Source: Ramlibacter sp.
Lineage (GTDB): Bacteria > Pseudomonadota > Gammaproteobacteria > Burkholderiales > Burkholderiaceae_C
Length of the DNA stretch: 64,000 nucleotides
NCBI GenBank assembly: GCA_016713005.1
Contig: JADJPY010000011.1
Span: 496,001-560,000, forward strand
Reading direction: 5' to 3'
Numbering within the stretch: position 1 is the stretch's first letter; the number at the start of each line of letters is the position of its first letter. The position numbers and the translations under genes are program-made. Positions 33,166 to 40,530 of the stretch are shown in pieces. The notes under the pieces were generated by a model that saw nothing but the letters and a program-made list of their open reading frames with translations, made no database searches and had not been told where the DNA came from.

Positions 33166-34443
33166 ATGACTTTTGTGTCCCCTCGTTTTGTCGCCCTCAT
33201 GTTGCTGGCAACCATATCGGCAACCGCCCAGGCCCAAGGCCTTGCCCCCGACGTCCTGTTCGAGAAAGTCTCCCCCAGCGTATGGGTCGTCCAGACCTCT
33301 GACGCACAGGGTCGCCCCGTAGGACGAGGCAGCGCCGTCGTCACCGCCCCCGGGCGGCTGGTCACCAACTGCCACGTGCTGGCCAAAAGCAGCAGCTTCG
33401 TCGTCAAGCGAGACAACGTCTCCTACGGCGCCACGCTGGAATTCCCCGACCCCGAACGCGACCTGTGCCAGATCAAGGTCGCCAACTTCACCGCACCCGC
33501 GGTCGAACTGGCCGACATCAACAAGCTCAGGGTAGGCGCCAAGGTGTATGCCATTGGCAACCCACGGGGGCTGGAAGTCACCCTGAGTGACGGACTCATC
33601 TCGGGCTTGCGCAAGACAGACAAGGACGAACTGGAGGTTGTGCAGACCACGACCCCCCTGTCACCTGGCTCAAGCGGCGGGGGTCTGTTCGACGATCAAG
33701 GTCGATTGATCGGGATCACGACCCGAGGTTTCCGTGATTCGCAGAACCTGAACTTTGCGGTCCCCGCCAACTGGATCGTGGAGCTGGCTGCACGGGGGCA
33801 GGTCAATCTGGACAAGCGCCATGCGCCTGTGGCCGCGTCTGTTGGTGGCTCTGCAGCCCGGCCTGGGGTGGAGCTGCCAGCGACAGCGCCGTTGCGCGTC
33901 GGGGATTCCCTGGAGTATGTGTTGACGGATCGATTTACCAATGTTCGCAGAACGATTTTGTATCGCGTTGACAAGATCGCAGGAGATCTCGTCGAGTTCA
34001 ACCAGGGAGCATTGGTCGAGCGCGCTGGCGGTGGAATGATCCGAATGACATCACCACAGGCAGGTGAAATGGACAACGCCATGCCTCCTGGTGGATGGGG
34101 GAAAAGCGATCTCAAGGTCGGTCAATCATGGAAGCTGAATTACCAGGGGAATGAAACCTGGGGTCGCGGCAATTACGATTTAAGGGCTTCTGTATTGGCC
34201 GAAAGCGATACTCGGATAGGAGATGGTGTAGTCCGTACAGTTGAAATCAAGTACGTCGGATTTGCCCAGAAGAACACAACTACGTCTACATCTTGGCGAT
34301 TTGAAGCAACAGTTTGGTACTCTCCGGATTTGGGCCGGGTCGTTCGGTTTGAATCGAGCACTCGGGCCACCAATGTTGCAGCCGGTTCAGTCATCCGAGA
34401 GCGTGTTGAGCTGATCCGGATCTTGAGAGGTGATGCGACCTAA
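33166..34443 (+). CDS. Tandem secreted trypsin-like protease, copy D (subtype I)
   Basis: Intact, 425 residues, starting 3 bp after the stop of copy C. The signal peptide is MTFVSPRFVALMLLATISAT ending AQAQ. The protease module matches copy A almost base for base (subtype I), with the full triad TNCHVLA, PERDLCQ and GSSGGG. A short linker leads to a C-terminal domain with LRVGDSLEYVLTDRFTN, ILYRVDKIAGDLVEFNQGA, MDNAMPPGGWGKSDL and WYSPDLGRVVRFES. That domain contains AT-rich stretches (about 34180-34330) unlike the GC-rich module, suggesting the two halves have different evolutionary pace. Confidence 0.88.
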   Translation: MTFVSPRFVALMLLATISATAQAQGLAPDVLFEKVSPSVWVVQTSDAQGRPVGRGSAVVTAPGRLVTNCHVLAKSSSFVVKRDNVSYGATLEFPDPERDLCQIKVANFTAPAVELADINKLRVGAKVYAIGNPRGLEVTLSDGLISGLRKTDKDELEVVQTTTPLSPGSSGGGLFDDQGRLIGITTRGFRDSQNLNFAVPANWIVELAARGQVNLDKRHAPVAASVGGSAARPGVELPATAPLRVGDSLEYVLTDRFTNVRRTILYRVDKIAGDLVEFNQGALVERAGGGMIRMTSPQAGEMDNAMPPGGWGKSDLKVGQSWKLNYQGNETWGRGNYDLRASVLAESDTRIGDGVVRTVEIKYVGFAQKNTTTSTSWRFEATVWYSPDLGRVVRFESSTRATNVAAGSVIRERVELIRILRGDAT

Positions 34444-34449
34444 TCCACT

Positions 34450-35700
34450 ATGCGAAGATCACATTCAATCGTCGCAATAGCCATCGCCAGCTGGATGATT
34501 CGGAGCTACGCCCAAGGCCTTGCCCCCGACATCCTGTTCGAGAAAGTCTCCCCCAGTGTATGGGTCGTCCAGACCTCGGACGCACAGGGCCGCCCTGTAG
34601 GACGAGGCAGCGCCGTCGTCACCGCCCCCGGCAGACTGGTCACCAACTGCCACGTGCTGGCCAAGAGCAACAGCTTCGTCGTCAAGCGAGACAACGTCTC
34701 CTACGGCGCCACGCTGGAATTCCCTGACCCCGAACGCGACCTGTGCCAGATCAAGGTCGCCAACTTCACCGCACCCCCGGTCGAACTGGCCGACATCGGC
34801 AAGCTCAGGGTAGGCGCCAAGGTCTACGCCATTGGCAACCCACGGGGGCTGGAAGTCACCCTGAGTGATGGACTCATCTCGGGCTTGCGCAAGACAGACA
34901 AGGACGAACTGGAGATGGTGCAGACCACAGCACCCATCTCGCCTGGCTCAAGCGGAGGGGGTCTGTTTGATGCAGAAGGAAGGCTGGTGGGCATCACCAC
35001 AGCGTTGCTGCGGGACTCGCAGAACCTGAACTTTGCGGTCCCCGCCAACTGGATCGTGGAGCTGGCGGCGCGGGGGCAGGCCAACTTGGACAAGCGGACT
35101 GCGCCGGTAGCCTCTGCTGCTCCTCGTGCTGCACGGGCTCCGGGCGGAGGACTCCAAGCTGGGGATGCTTTCGAGTACGTTGTCGTGGACCTCGTCACAA
35201 ATACCCGACAGTCGGCCGTGCACCGGGTGGATGGAACGGACGGAAGCACGGTGCGTTTCAACGGGGGTACCCGCAGTGAGCGCGTCAACGGCGAGGTGAT
35301 CGAGATGACGCAGCCGGTGGCAGGTGCCATGGATTCAGCCATGCCCCCGGGTGGTTGGGCCGGCTCCAACCTACAGCCCGGGCGCAGCTGGCAGAGCAGG
35401 TACCGGACGGGAGATGCGGCAACGGGAAACGAATACGACTTGAACGCCACAGCGTCTACCGAGACCGAGGTGTCTGTGCCAGCCGGCAAGTTCCCGGCAA
35501 TTCTGATCCGGTATGACGGCTATGTGACCATCGCTCCCGGCGGTCGGATGCCTGGCGGTTACCGTGGACGGGTGGACATGAAGGTCTGGTACGCCACTGA
35601 CCTGCGTCGTGTGATCCGCTTCGAGTACGACGCCAGGGCCCAGTTTTTTGCACCGGACCGCCAAGTGGTGGAACTCGTCCGAATTGATCGTGCGCCCTGA
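34450..35700 (+). CDS. Tandem secreted trypsin-like protease, copy E (subtype II)
   Basis: Intact, 416 residues, last of the array. The N-terminus MRRSHSIVAIAIASWMIRSY is a shorter signal ending YAQ. The subtype II protease module is complete, with five C at 34774-34778 and the reading TAPPVELADIGKL. It is the in-frame reference for copies B and C. The linker is very short (SAAPRAARAPGGG). The C-terminal domain is the most divergent of the five: LQAGDAFEYVVVDLVTNTRQ, MDSAMPPGGWAGSNL, WYATDLRRVIRFEYD. It converges with srkA, with only 14 bp between stops and no clear terminator. Confidence 0.88.
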   Translation: MRRSHSIVAIAIASWMIRSYAQGLAPDILFEKVSPSVWVVQTSDAQGRPVGRGSAVVTAPGRLVTNCHVLAKSNSFVVKRDNVSYGATLEFPDPERDLCQIKVANFTAPPVELADIGKLRVGAKVYAIGNPRGLEVTLSDGLISGLRKTDKDELEMVQTTAPISPGSSGGGLFDAEGRLVGITTALLRDSQNLNFAVPANWIVELAARGQANLDKRTAPVASAAPRAARAPGGGLQAGDAFEYVVVDLVTNTRQSAVHRVDGTDGSTVRFNGGTRSERVNGEVIEMTQPVAGAMDSAMPPGGWAGSNLQPGRSWQSRYRTGDAATGNEYDLNATASTETEVSVPAGKFPAILIRYDGYVTIAPGGRMPGGYRGRVDMKVWYATDLRRVIRFEYDARAQFFAPDRQVVELVRIDRAP

Positions 35701-35714
35701 TTGACCCGAAGGCA

Positions 35715-36728
35715 CTACACCACCAGCGGCGCCTCACCCATTGCCTCGATCTGCTCTTCCAGCATCTGCACCTGGCCCTGCCAGTAGTCGCTGCTGCCAA
35801 ACCAGGGGAAAGTCTGGGGGAAGGCCGGGTCGTCCCAGCGGCGCGCCAGCCAGGCGCTGTAGTGGATGAGGCGCAGGGTGCGCAGCGGCTCGATCAGTGT
35901 GAGCTCGGCGCGGTCAAACTCACGGAACTGCTCGTAGCCGTCCACCAGCGCGCCCAGCTGGCGTTGGCGCTGTGACCGGTCGCCCGAGAGCAGCATCCAC
36001 AGGTCCTGCACCGCCGGGCCGGTGCGCGCATCGTCCAGGTCGACGAAATGCGGACCCTGGGAGGGCGTCCACAGGATGTTGCCGGGGTGGCAGTCGCCGT
36101 GCAGGCGTATCAGCCCAAAATTTGAAGCTTTTTGGGCTGTAGCCCCCGTCCAGTCTACATACGCCGCTATCAAATCAATAGCAATCTTGGCCGCCTTGAT
36201 CCATTGCGCCTGCATGTCCAGCGGGATGGCGTCGTGGGACACCAGCCACTCCAGCGGCTCGTGGGCGAAGGTCTGCACATCCAGCGCGGGCCGCGTCGCA
36301 AACGGCCGGGCGCTGCCCACGGTGTGGATACGGGCCAGAAAGCGGCCGATCCACTCCAGCACTTCGGGGTCGTCCAGCTCGGGCGCGCGCCCGCCGCGGC
36401 GGGGGCTGACGCTGAAGCCGAATCCGCCAAACGGGTGCAGCGTGCGCCCCTGCAACACCAGCGGGCCCACGGCGGGGACTTCTGCCGCCATCAGCTCGGC
36501 GGCAAACGCGTGCTCCTCCAGGATTTGCGCGTCACTCCATCGGCCGGGGCGGTAGAACTTGACCACCACGGCGTCGTGACCCTGGCAGGGCTCCTCCAGG
36601 TGCGCCTGGTAGACGCGGTTTTCGTAGGAGCTCAGGCCCATCAGGCGGCCGTCGCCGTGCAGGCCCACGCTGGCCAGCGCGTCCAGCACCACGTCGGGTG
36701 TGAGGGTTTCGTAGGGGTGGGTGGACAT
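35715..36728 (-). CDS. srkA: Serine/threonine protein kinase SrkA (YihE/RdoA) family
   Basis: 337 residues from ATG 36728 (MSTHPYETLTPDVVLDALAS). It has the aminoglycoside-phosphotransferase-like fold of stress response kinase A: LSSYENRVYQ nucleotide loop, VVVKFYRPGRWSDAQILEEH with the lysine, catalytic loop RLHGDCHPGNILW and metal-binding HFVDLDDARTGPAVQDLW. Members protect against stress-induced death. Odd feature: between the helix QWIKAA and the catalytic loop it has ~20 extra residues (KIAIDLIAAYVDWTGATAQ) encoded by an interspersed repeat at 36130-36183, in frame. Confidence 0.88.
   Translation of the reverse strand: MSTHPYETLTPDVVLDALASVGLHGDGRLMGLSSYENRVYQAHLEEPCQGHDAVVVKFYRPGRWSDAQILEEHAFAAELMAAEVPAVGPLVLQGRTLHPFGGFGFSVSPRRGGRAPELDDPEVLEWIGRFLARIHTVGSARPFATRPALDVQTFAHEPLEWLVSHDAIPLDMQAQWIKAAKIAIDLIAAYVDWTGATAQKASNFGLIRLHGDCHPGNILWTPSQGPHFVDLDDARTGPAVQDLWMLLSGDRSQRQRQLGALVDGYEQFREFDRAELTLIEPLRTLRLIHYSAWLARRWDDPAFPQTFPWFGSSDYWQGQVQMLEEQIEAMGEAPLVV
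36130..36183 (-). repeat. Interspersed repeat, copy 6, inside srkA
   Basis: Plus strand: TTTTTGGGCTGTAGCCCCCG, then TCCAGTCTACATACGCCGCT, then ATCAAATCAATAGCA. It shares the GTAGCCCCCGTCCAG block and the GCTAT...ATAGCA dyad with other copies. It is read in frame within srkA, just upstream of the catalytic loop codons. Confidence 0.78.
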
Positions 36729-36765
36729 GCGGGGATTGTCGCCCCCCCCGCGCGACGGCCGGCGG

Positions 36766-37849
36766 CTACAGGCCCAGCATGTGGCCCTCGCGGGGGTCGC
36801 CGCGGCCGGCCAGCACCTGCGCATAGGCCGCCTGCACGGCCTGCGGGCCGCGGTGATGCTGTACCCGAAGCCAGGGCGCGGCCGGGTCAGACACCTTGGC
36901 GTGAAAAGCCCGCCAGGCCTGTACCAGCCGGCGGCCCAGCTCGGCGCCGCCCCATTCGGCGCTGCGCTTCTTGATCTGCGCCGGCGCAAAGAACAGCGTG
37001 GCGCGCGGGCCGGGCAGGTCCTTCGCGCTGCCAAGCTGCTCCACGTGCGTGCCGCCAATCGAGCAGCTGTAGCGCAGGTTCGCGAACCGTGTGTGGATGT
37101 CGCGGCGCAGGTTCACGTTGCCGGCAAAGTCGATGTAGGCGCAGGCGGCATCGGCAGCCACCTGATCCAGCTGGGCGTAGGTGAGCACACGGCTGTAGCA
37201 GCCCAGGCTTTCGCAGAAGGCCACGTTGGCCTCGGACGTCAGCCCCACCACCTCAAGGCCGCTGCGCTGGCGCAACTGGAACGCCGTGCCATAGGCCGTC
37301 TTGCTGGAGGCGCTGGACAACAGCATCACGCTGGCGCCGAAGAAGTCGTTGTCGGCAAAAAAGTCGTCGATCAGCCACGAGGTGATGAACAGCGGGCGCA
37401 ACAGGGCCTGCACGTCTCTCGGTGTCGGCGGTGTAGAACGGATCGGTGTTGCAACGCAGGTACTGGTTGTAGACGGCGGGCAGGCCCGCGCGGTGCGCCG
37501 CCGCGTCGGTGAAGCCGGCCTCTGAAAGCCGGTCGGGTTGCAGGACGGCACTGTCGGCCATGGGCCAGTAGCCGTACAGGCGCTCGCCCACGGCCACGCC
37601 CGGGTGCAGTGACTGCACCACGCGCCCAAAGCCCCAGACCGGCACGATCCCCCAGCCCTCTTCGCCCGCGGGAAAGAACTGCCAGTAGCTCATCGTGTCG
37701 CCAAAGGCGGCGTAGGTGATGTTGTTGGAGGTGAGCGCAAACGCATCAATGTGCACGCGCACCTGGCCGTCGGCCAGCGGGGCGTCGGCGGCAGTGTGCA
37801 GCCGGGTCTCGGGGAGGCGGTCCTTGCGGACGAGGAGGGATGTGGTCAT
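36766..37849 (-). CDS. DUF2855 family protein, frameshifted as read
   Basis: Start MTTSLLVRKDRLPETRLHTA at 37849. The N-terminal part has VRVHIDAFALTSNNITYAAFGDTMSYW and GIVPVWGFGRVV, a quinone-oxidoreductase/MDR-like start. The C-terminal part has FFGASVMLLSSASSKTAYG, VVGLTSEANVAFCESLGCY and CAYIDFAGN. This is DUF2855, thought to be related to medium-chain dehydrogenases; substrate unknown. An extra A near 37415-37419 (GAGAGACGTG) breaks the frame; removing it gives 360 residues. The lesion is probably an error. Confidence 0.78.
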
Positions 37850-37869
37850 GGGGCACACCGTAAACGAAA

Positions 37870-37898
37870 CGGCCCGCCGGTTCAACACCGGCGGGCCG
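37870..37898 (-). terminator. Terminator hairpin downstream of ohr
   Basis: Perfect 12-bp stem CGGCCCGCCGGT (37870-37881), loop TCAAC, ACCGGCGGGCCG (37887-37898). On the minus strand it is followed by TTTCGTTT. It lies between the ohr stop and the DUF2855 start. Confidence 0.75.
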
Positions 37899-37917
37899 CC
37901 TGGGCGACAAGCCGGGC

Positions 37918-38334
37918 TCAGACCAGGGTGATGGTCACGTCGATGTTGCCGCGCGTGGCGTTGGAGTACGGGCACACCTTGTGGGCGGCGTCCACCAGCG
38001 CCTGGGCGGCCGCGCGGTCCATGCCCGGCAGGCTCACGTTCAGGCGGGCGGCGATGCCATAGGCGTTGGGGATCGGGCCCAGGTCCACTTCGGCATCAAT
38101 GGCCAGGCCATCGGGCAGGGCGACCTTCATCTTGCCGGCCACGGCCTTCATGGCTCCGATGAAGCAGGCGGAGTAGCCGGCGGCAAACAGCTGCTCCGGG
38201 TTGGTGCCGGTGCCGGGTCCGCCGGGGGAAGACAACGTGACGTCCAGTCGGCCGTCGCTGGTGCGGGAGGCGCCGTCGCGCCCGCCGGTGGTGTGGGCCT
38301 TGGCGGTGTAGAGGACTTTGTCGAGGGTGGTCAT
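37918..38334 (-). CDS. ohr: Organic hydroperoxide resistance protein (Ohr, OsmC family)
   Basis: 138 residues. Ohr reduces organic hydroperoxides with a dithiol pair using lipoyl thiols; the two catalytic cysteines are Cys57 (GYSACFIGAM) and Cys121 (HKVCPYSNATRGN). The N-terminus DKVLYTAKAHTTGGRDG with the conserved arginine is typical of Ohr rather than OsmC. It follows its probable regulator ohrR on the same strand by 44 bp, so both may be transcribed from the ohrR promoter. Cytosolic. Confidence 0.95.
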   Translation of the reverse strand: MTTLDKVLYTAKAHTTGGRDGASRTSDGRLDVTLSSPGGPGTGTNPEQLFAAGYSACFIGAMKAVAGKMKVALPDGLAIDAEVDLGPIPNAYGIAARLNVSLPGMDRAAAQALVDAAHKVCPYSNATRGNIDVTITLV

Positions 38335-38378
38335 GGTGTTTCCTTTGGGTTGACAGGGTGGTTTGGGGTGAAAGGGGC

Positions 38379-38828
38379 TCAGGCTGTCAGGCGCTGGCGC
38401 AGGGCTTGCACCTGCTGGGTGAGCGAAATCAGGTCGGGGATCGAGCACTGGCTGGCACTCAGGATGCAGCCGGGGATGCCGGCAGCGCGGGCCTTGAGCT
38501 TGCGGCCGGCCGGCGTCAGGGTGATGTGGACCCGCCTCTCGTCCTGCACGTCGCGGATGCGCGCCACCAGACCGGATGCCTCCAGCCGCTTGAGCAGCGG
38601 CGTCAGGGTGCCCGAATCCAGGTACAGCCGCTCGCCGAGCTCTGACACCATCAGGCCGTCGCGCTCCCACAGCACCAGCATGGCCAGGTACTGCGGGTAG
38701 GTCAGGCCCAGCTCGTCCAGCAGGGGCTTGTAAAGCCGGGTCATGGCCAGCGAGGTGGAATACAGCGCAAAACACAGCTGGTTGTCCAGCAGCAAAGCCT
38801 GGTCGGGGGTGAGCTTGGGTGTTGCCAT
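38379..38828 (-). CDS. ohrR: OhrR-type MarR family repressor
   Basis: 149 residues. The redox-sensing cysteine of OhrR is present as Cys19 in LDNQLCFALYSTS, followed by the tyrosines of the family (TRLYKPLLDELGLTYPQYL). The winged helix is VSELGERLYLDSGTLTPLLKRLEASGLV with the wing RDVQDERRVHITLTPAG. Organic peroxides oxidise the cysteine and release DNA, inducing ohr. Further cysteines occur in the C-terminal part (GCILSASQCS), so a two-cysteine mechanism as in Xanthomonas OhrR is possible. Confidence 0.93.
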   Translation of the reverse strand: MATPKLTPDQALLLDNQLCFALYSTSLAMTRLYKPLLDELGLTYPQYLAMLVLWERDGLMVSELGERLYLDSGTLTPLLKRLEASGLVARIRDVQDERRVHITLTPAGRKLKARAAGIPGCILSASQCSIPDLISLTQQVQALRQRLTA

Positions 38829-38841
38829 GGGTGAATTATAG

Positions 38842-38872
38842 CGTCAAATTAAATTGCGTGCAATATAAATGT
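38842..38872 (-). promoter_or_regulatory. AT-rich operator/promoter region of ohrR-ohr
   Basis: A strongly AT-rich island (GTCAAATTAAATTGC then GTGCAATATAAATG) in GC-rich surroundings, directly upstream of the ohrR start at 38828. It contains the inverted repeat ATTGC-GT-GCAAT at 38853-38864 with AT-rich flanks, as expected for an OhrR site over its own promoter. Confidence 0.55.
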
Positions 38873-38906
38873 CCGGATTCTTTTCGCCAAGCCGGAAATT
38901 CGGGGA

Positions 38907-39713
38907 TCAGCGCCCGGTAAAGCGCGCGGCGCGCTTCTCGACGAAGGAGCGCACTCCTTCGGTGGCGTCTTCGCTGGACGACAGGCGTTGCTGGGTTTCG
39001 ATGAACTCTGCCATTGCCGCCAGCGGGCCTTGCTCCACGGCCTTGAGAGCGTTGAGTCGGGTGGCGACCACCGCCAGTGGTGCCTGTTCGGCAATCGCCC
39101 GGGCAACGCGCAGGGACTCTTCCAGCTCCTGCCCGGCGGGCACCACCTTCTGCACAAAGTTCAGGCGCAGCGCCTCGGCACTGCCGAACTCGTCGCCGGT
39201 GAGCAGGTGCAGCAGTGCATTGCCCAAGCCCGCGCGCTCGGCCATGCGCAGCGTGGCTCCGCCCGTGGCCATGATGCCGCGCTTGACTTCCAGTTGCGAA
39301 AAGCGGCAGTTGTCTGCCGCGACCACGATGTCGGCTGCCAGCATCAGCTCGATGCCCAGTGTGTAGGTGATGCCCTTCACGGCGACCACCATGGGCTTGG
39401 TGCGGCGCCGGTAGCCGGGTGTGCCCAGGTCGGTGGGCTCAACCACGCCCAGTGGCACAGCCTTTTCGCCACTGCGCATCAGCGGGGCGATGGTGGGCAA
39501 GTCCAGCCCCGCGGTGAAATGGTCTCCCGCGGCGTGCAAAACGCCACAGCGCAGCGCGGGGTCGTCGTCCAGCCGAGTGTACGCCTCGCCCAGTTCGCGG
39601 AACATGCGCGGGGTGAATCCGTTGCGCTTGGCCGGGCGGTTGATGCCGATGAGCAGCACGCCGTCGCGCACTTCGCAATCGATGCAGCCTTCAGGGGGTG
39701 GCGGGGTTCTCAT
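38907..39713 (-). CDS. Crotonase/enoyl-CoA hydratase family protein
   Basis: 268 residues from ATG 39713; ATG 39743 would add ten residues (MGSRRKTAPV). Crotonase segments are LLIGINRPAKRNGFTPRMF, GVLHAAGDHFTAGLDLPTI (first oxyanion loop) and MVVAVKGITYTLGIELMLAADIVVAADNCRFSQLEVKRGI (second loop). The usual glutamates are not clearly both present, so hydratase activity is uncertain and an isomerase or hydrolase is possible. It stands alone, transcribed toward ohrR's upstream region. Substrate unknown. Confidence 0.85.
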   Translation of the reverse strand: MRTPPPPEGCIDCEVRDGVLLIGINRPAKRNGFTPRMFRELGEAYTRLDDDPALRCGVLHAAGDHFTAGLDLPTIAPLMRSGEKAVPLGVVEPTDLGTPGYRRRTKPMVVAVKGITYTLGIELMLAADIVVAADNCRFSQLEVKRGIMATGGATLRMAERAGLGNALLHLLTGDEFGSAEALRLNFVQKVVPAGQELEESLRVARAIAEQAPLAVVATRLNALKAVEQGPLAAMAEFIETQQRLSSSEDATEGVRSFVEKRAARFTGR

Positions 39714-39793
39714 CACGGGCGCTGTCTTCCTTCTCGAACCCACGGTGGGCGAGCCGGGAGCGATGGTAAGGCATGCGCCAGTGCCAGTGTGGC

Positions 39794-40387
39794 TCAGCGG
39801 TTGCCCGCGTGTTCGCGCAGCGCCCTCCGCCGGGCCATTTCCAGGCCCATGGCCTGCAGGTCCGAGGCGGGAATCAGCGCTCGTGCCTCAGGGTAGGCCA
39901 GGCTTTCTTCCAGCAGAATGTGATCGACGTAGAGCTGGTCAAACACCTCCACGGAATGCCGCAGTACGTCCAGATCGAACCACTGGTAACCGTCGGCTGC
40001 CGAAGCCAGGGCCGGCGCGATCTCGATCCAGTCTTCCTCCAGCCATCCGTGGTCCTGGACCAGGCGCTGCGCGACGGCACTGACCTCGGCGTCCGGGCTG
40101 GCCAGCAACGCCGGAAACACGTGCCGCTCTTCGTCCAGGTGGTGTTGCCGTGCCTGTGTGTTGAACCAGGCCAGGATTTCGCGCGCCCGCGCCCGTACGG
40201 CAGGGGTCAGCCCGTCCGCGTCGATGGCCCGCACCAGTTCCCGCAGACTGGCCAGCATGCGCTGCATCTCCTGGTGGCTGTGGTCCAGGAAGGTGAACAG
40301 CCCGACTTCGGCGTCACCCGGGTGGTGGGAAGCATCCAGAACAGCATGTGGATCGGGAGACAGCAGCGTGGCAACCTGGGTGGTCAT
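39794..40387 (-). CDS. Hemerythrin (HHE) domain-containing protein
   Basis: 197 residues from ATG 40387, with AAGAGGAT as ribosome site. Iron-binding histidines and acids are visible: FLDHSHQEMQRML, QARQHHLDEERHVFPAL, VQDHGWLEEDW and YVDHILLEESLAYPEA, the four-helix hemerythrin pattern with H-HxxxE-H-HxxxE spacing. Such proteins bind oxygen or nitric oxide or handle iron. A degenerate Fnr/Nnr-like box lies 52 bp upstream of the start. It is divergent from the GMC oxidoreductase. Confidence 0.87.
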   Translation of the reverse strand: MTTQVATLLSPDPHAVLDASHHPGDAEVGLFTFLDHSHQEMQRMLASLRELVRAIDADGLTPAVRARAREILAWFNTQARQHHLDEERHVFPALLASPDAEVSAVAQRLVQDHGWLEEDWIEIAPALASAADGYQWFDLDVLRHSVEVFDQLYVDHILLEESLAYPEARALIPASDLQAMGLEMARRRALREHAGNR

Positions 40388-40438
40388 GGCAATCCTCTTG
40401 GTAATGCCTCCATTCTGGAATTGCGGCGGTGCAGCAAT

Positions 40439-40452
40439 TTGACCTTGCGCAA
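40439..40452. promoter_or_regulatory. Fnr/NnrR-like box upstream of the hemerythrin gene
   Basis: TTGAC-CTTG-CGCAA at 40439-40452, a 5-4-5 arrangement as in Fnr/Dnr/NnrR sites, but with unequal half-sites. It sits between the hemerythrin gene and the GMC oxidoreductase gene. Weak evidence; based on pattern and the known link of hemerythrins with nitrosative stress. Confidence 0.3.
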
Positions 40453-40530
40453 GAAGCCCGGGAATTCCACGGTCGCCCGTTGTTTCGCGGTAAGGTACGC
40501 GCCTTGATTCCAACAGGCCCGGAGACCAGC

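Larger units (their letters stand above)
29145..35101 (+). repeat. Five near-identical ~580-bp protease modules in direct tandem, two subtypes
   Basis: The module from GLAPD(I/V)LFEKVSPSVWVV to NFAVPANWIVELAARGQ is almost the same DNA in all five genes (about 29145-29725, 30490-31072, 31868-32452, 33238-33818, 34513-35097). Copies 1 and 4 share subtype I positions and copies 2, 3 and 5 share subtype II positions. Flanking signal peptides and C-terminal domains differ strongly. Confidence 0.85.

Noticed and set aside
29058..35700. Prophage or transposon origin of the protease array
   Set aside because: No integrase, transposase, terminal inverted repeats or phage genes are present, and the flanking genes are ordinary chromosomal genes.
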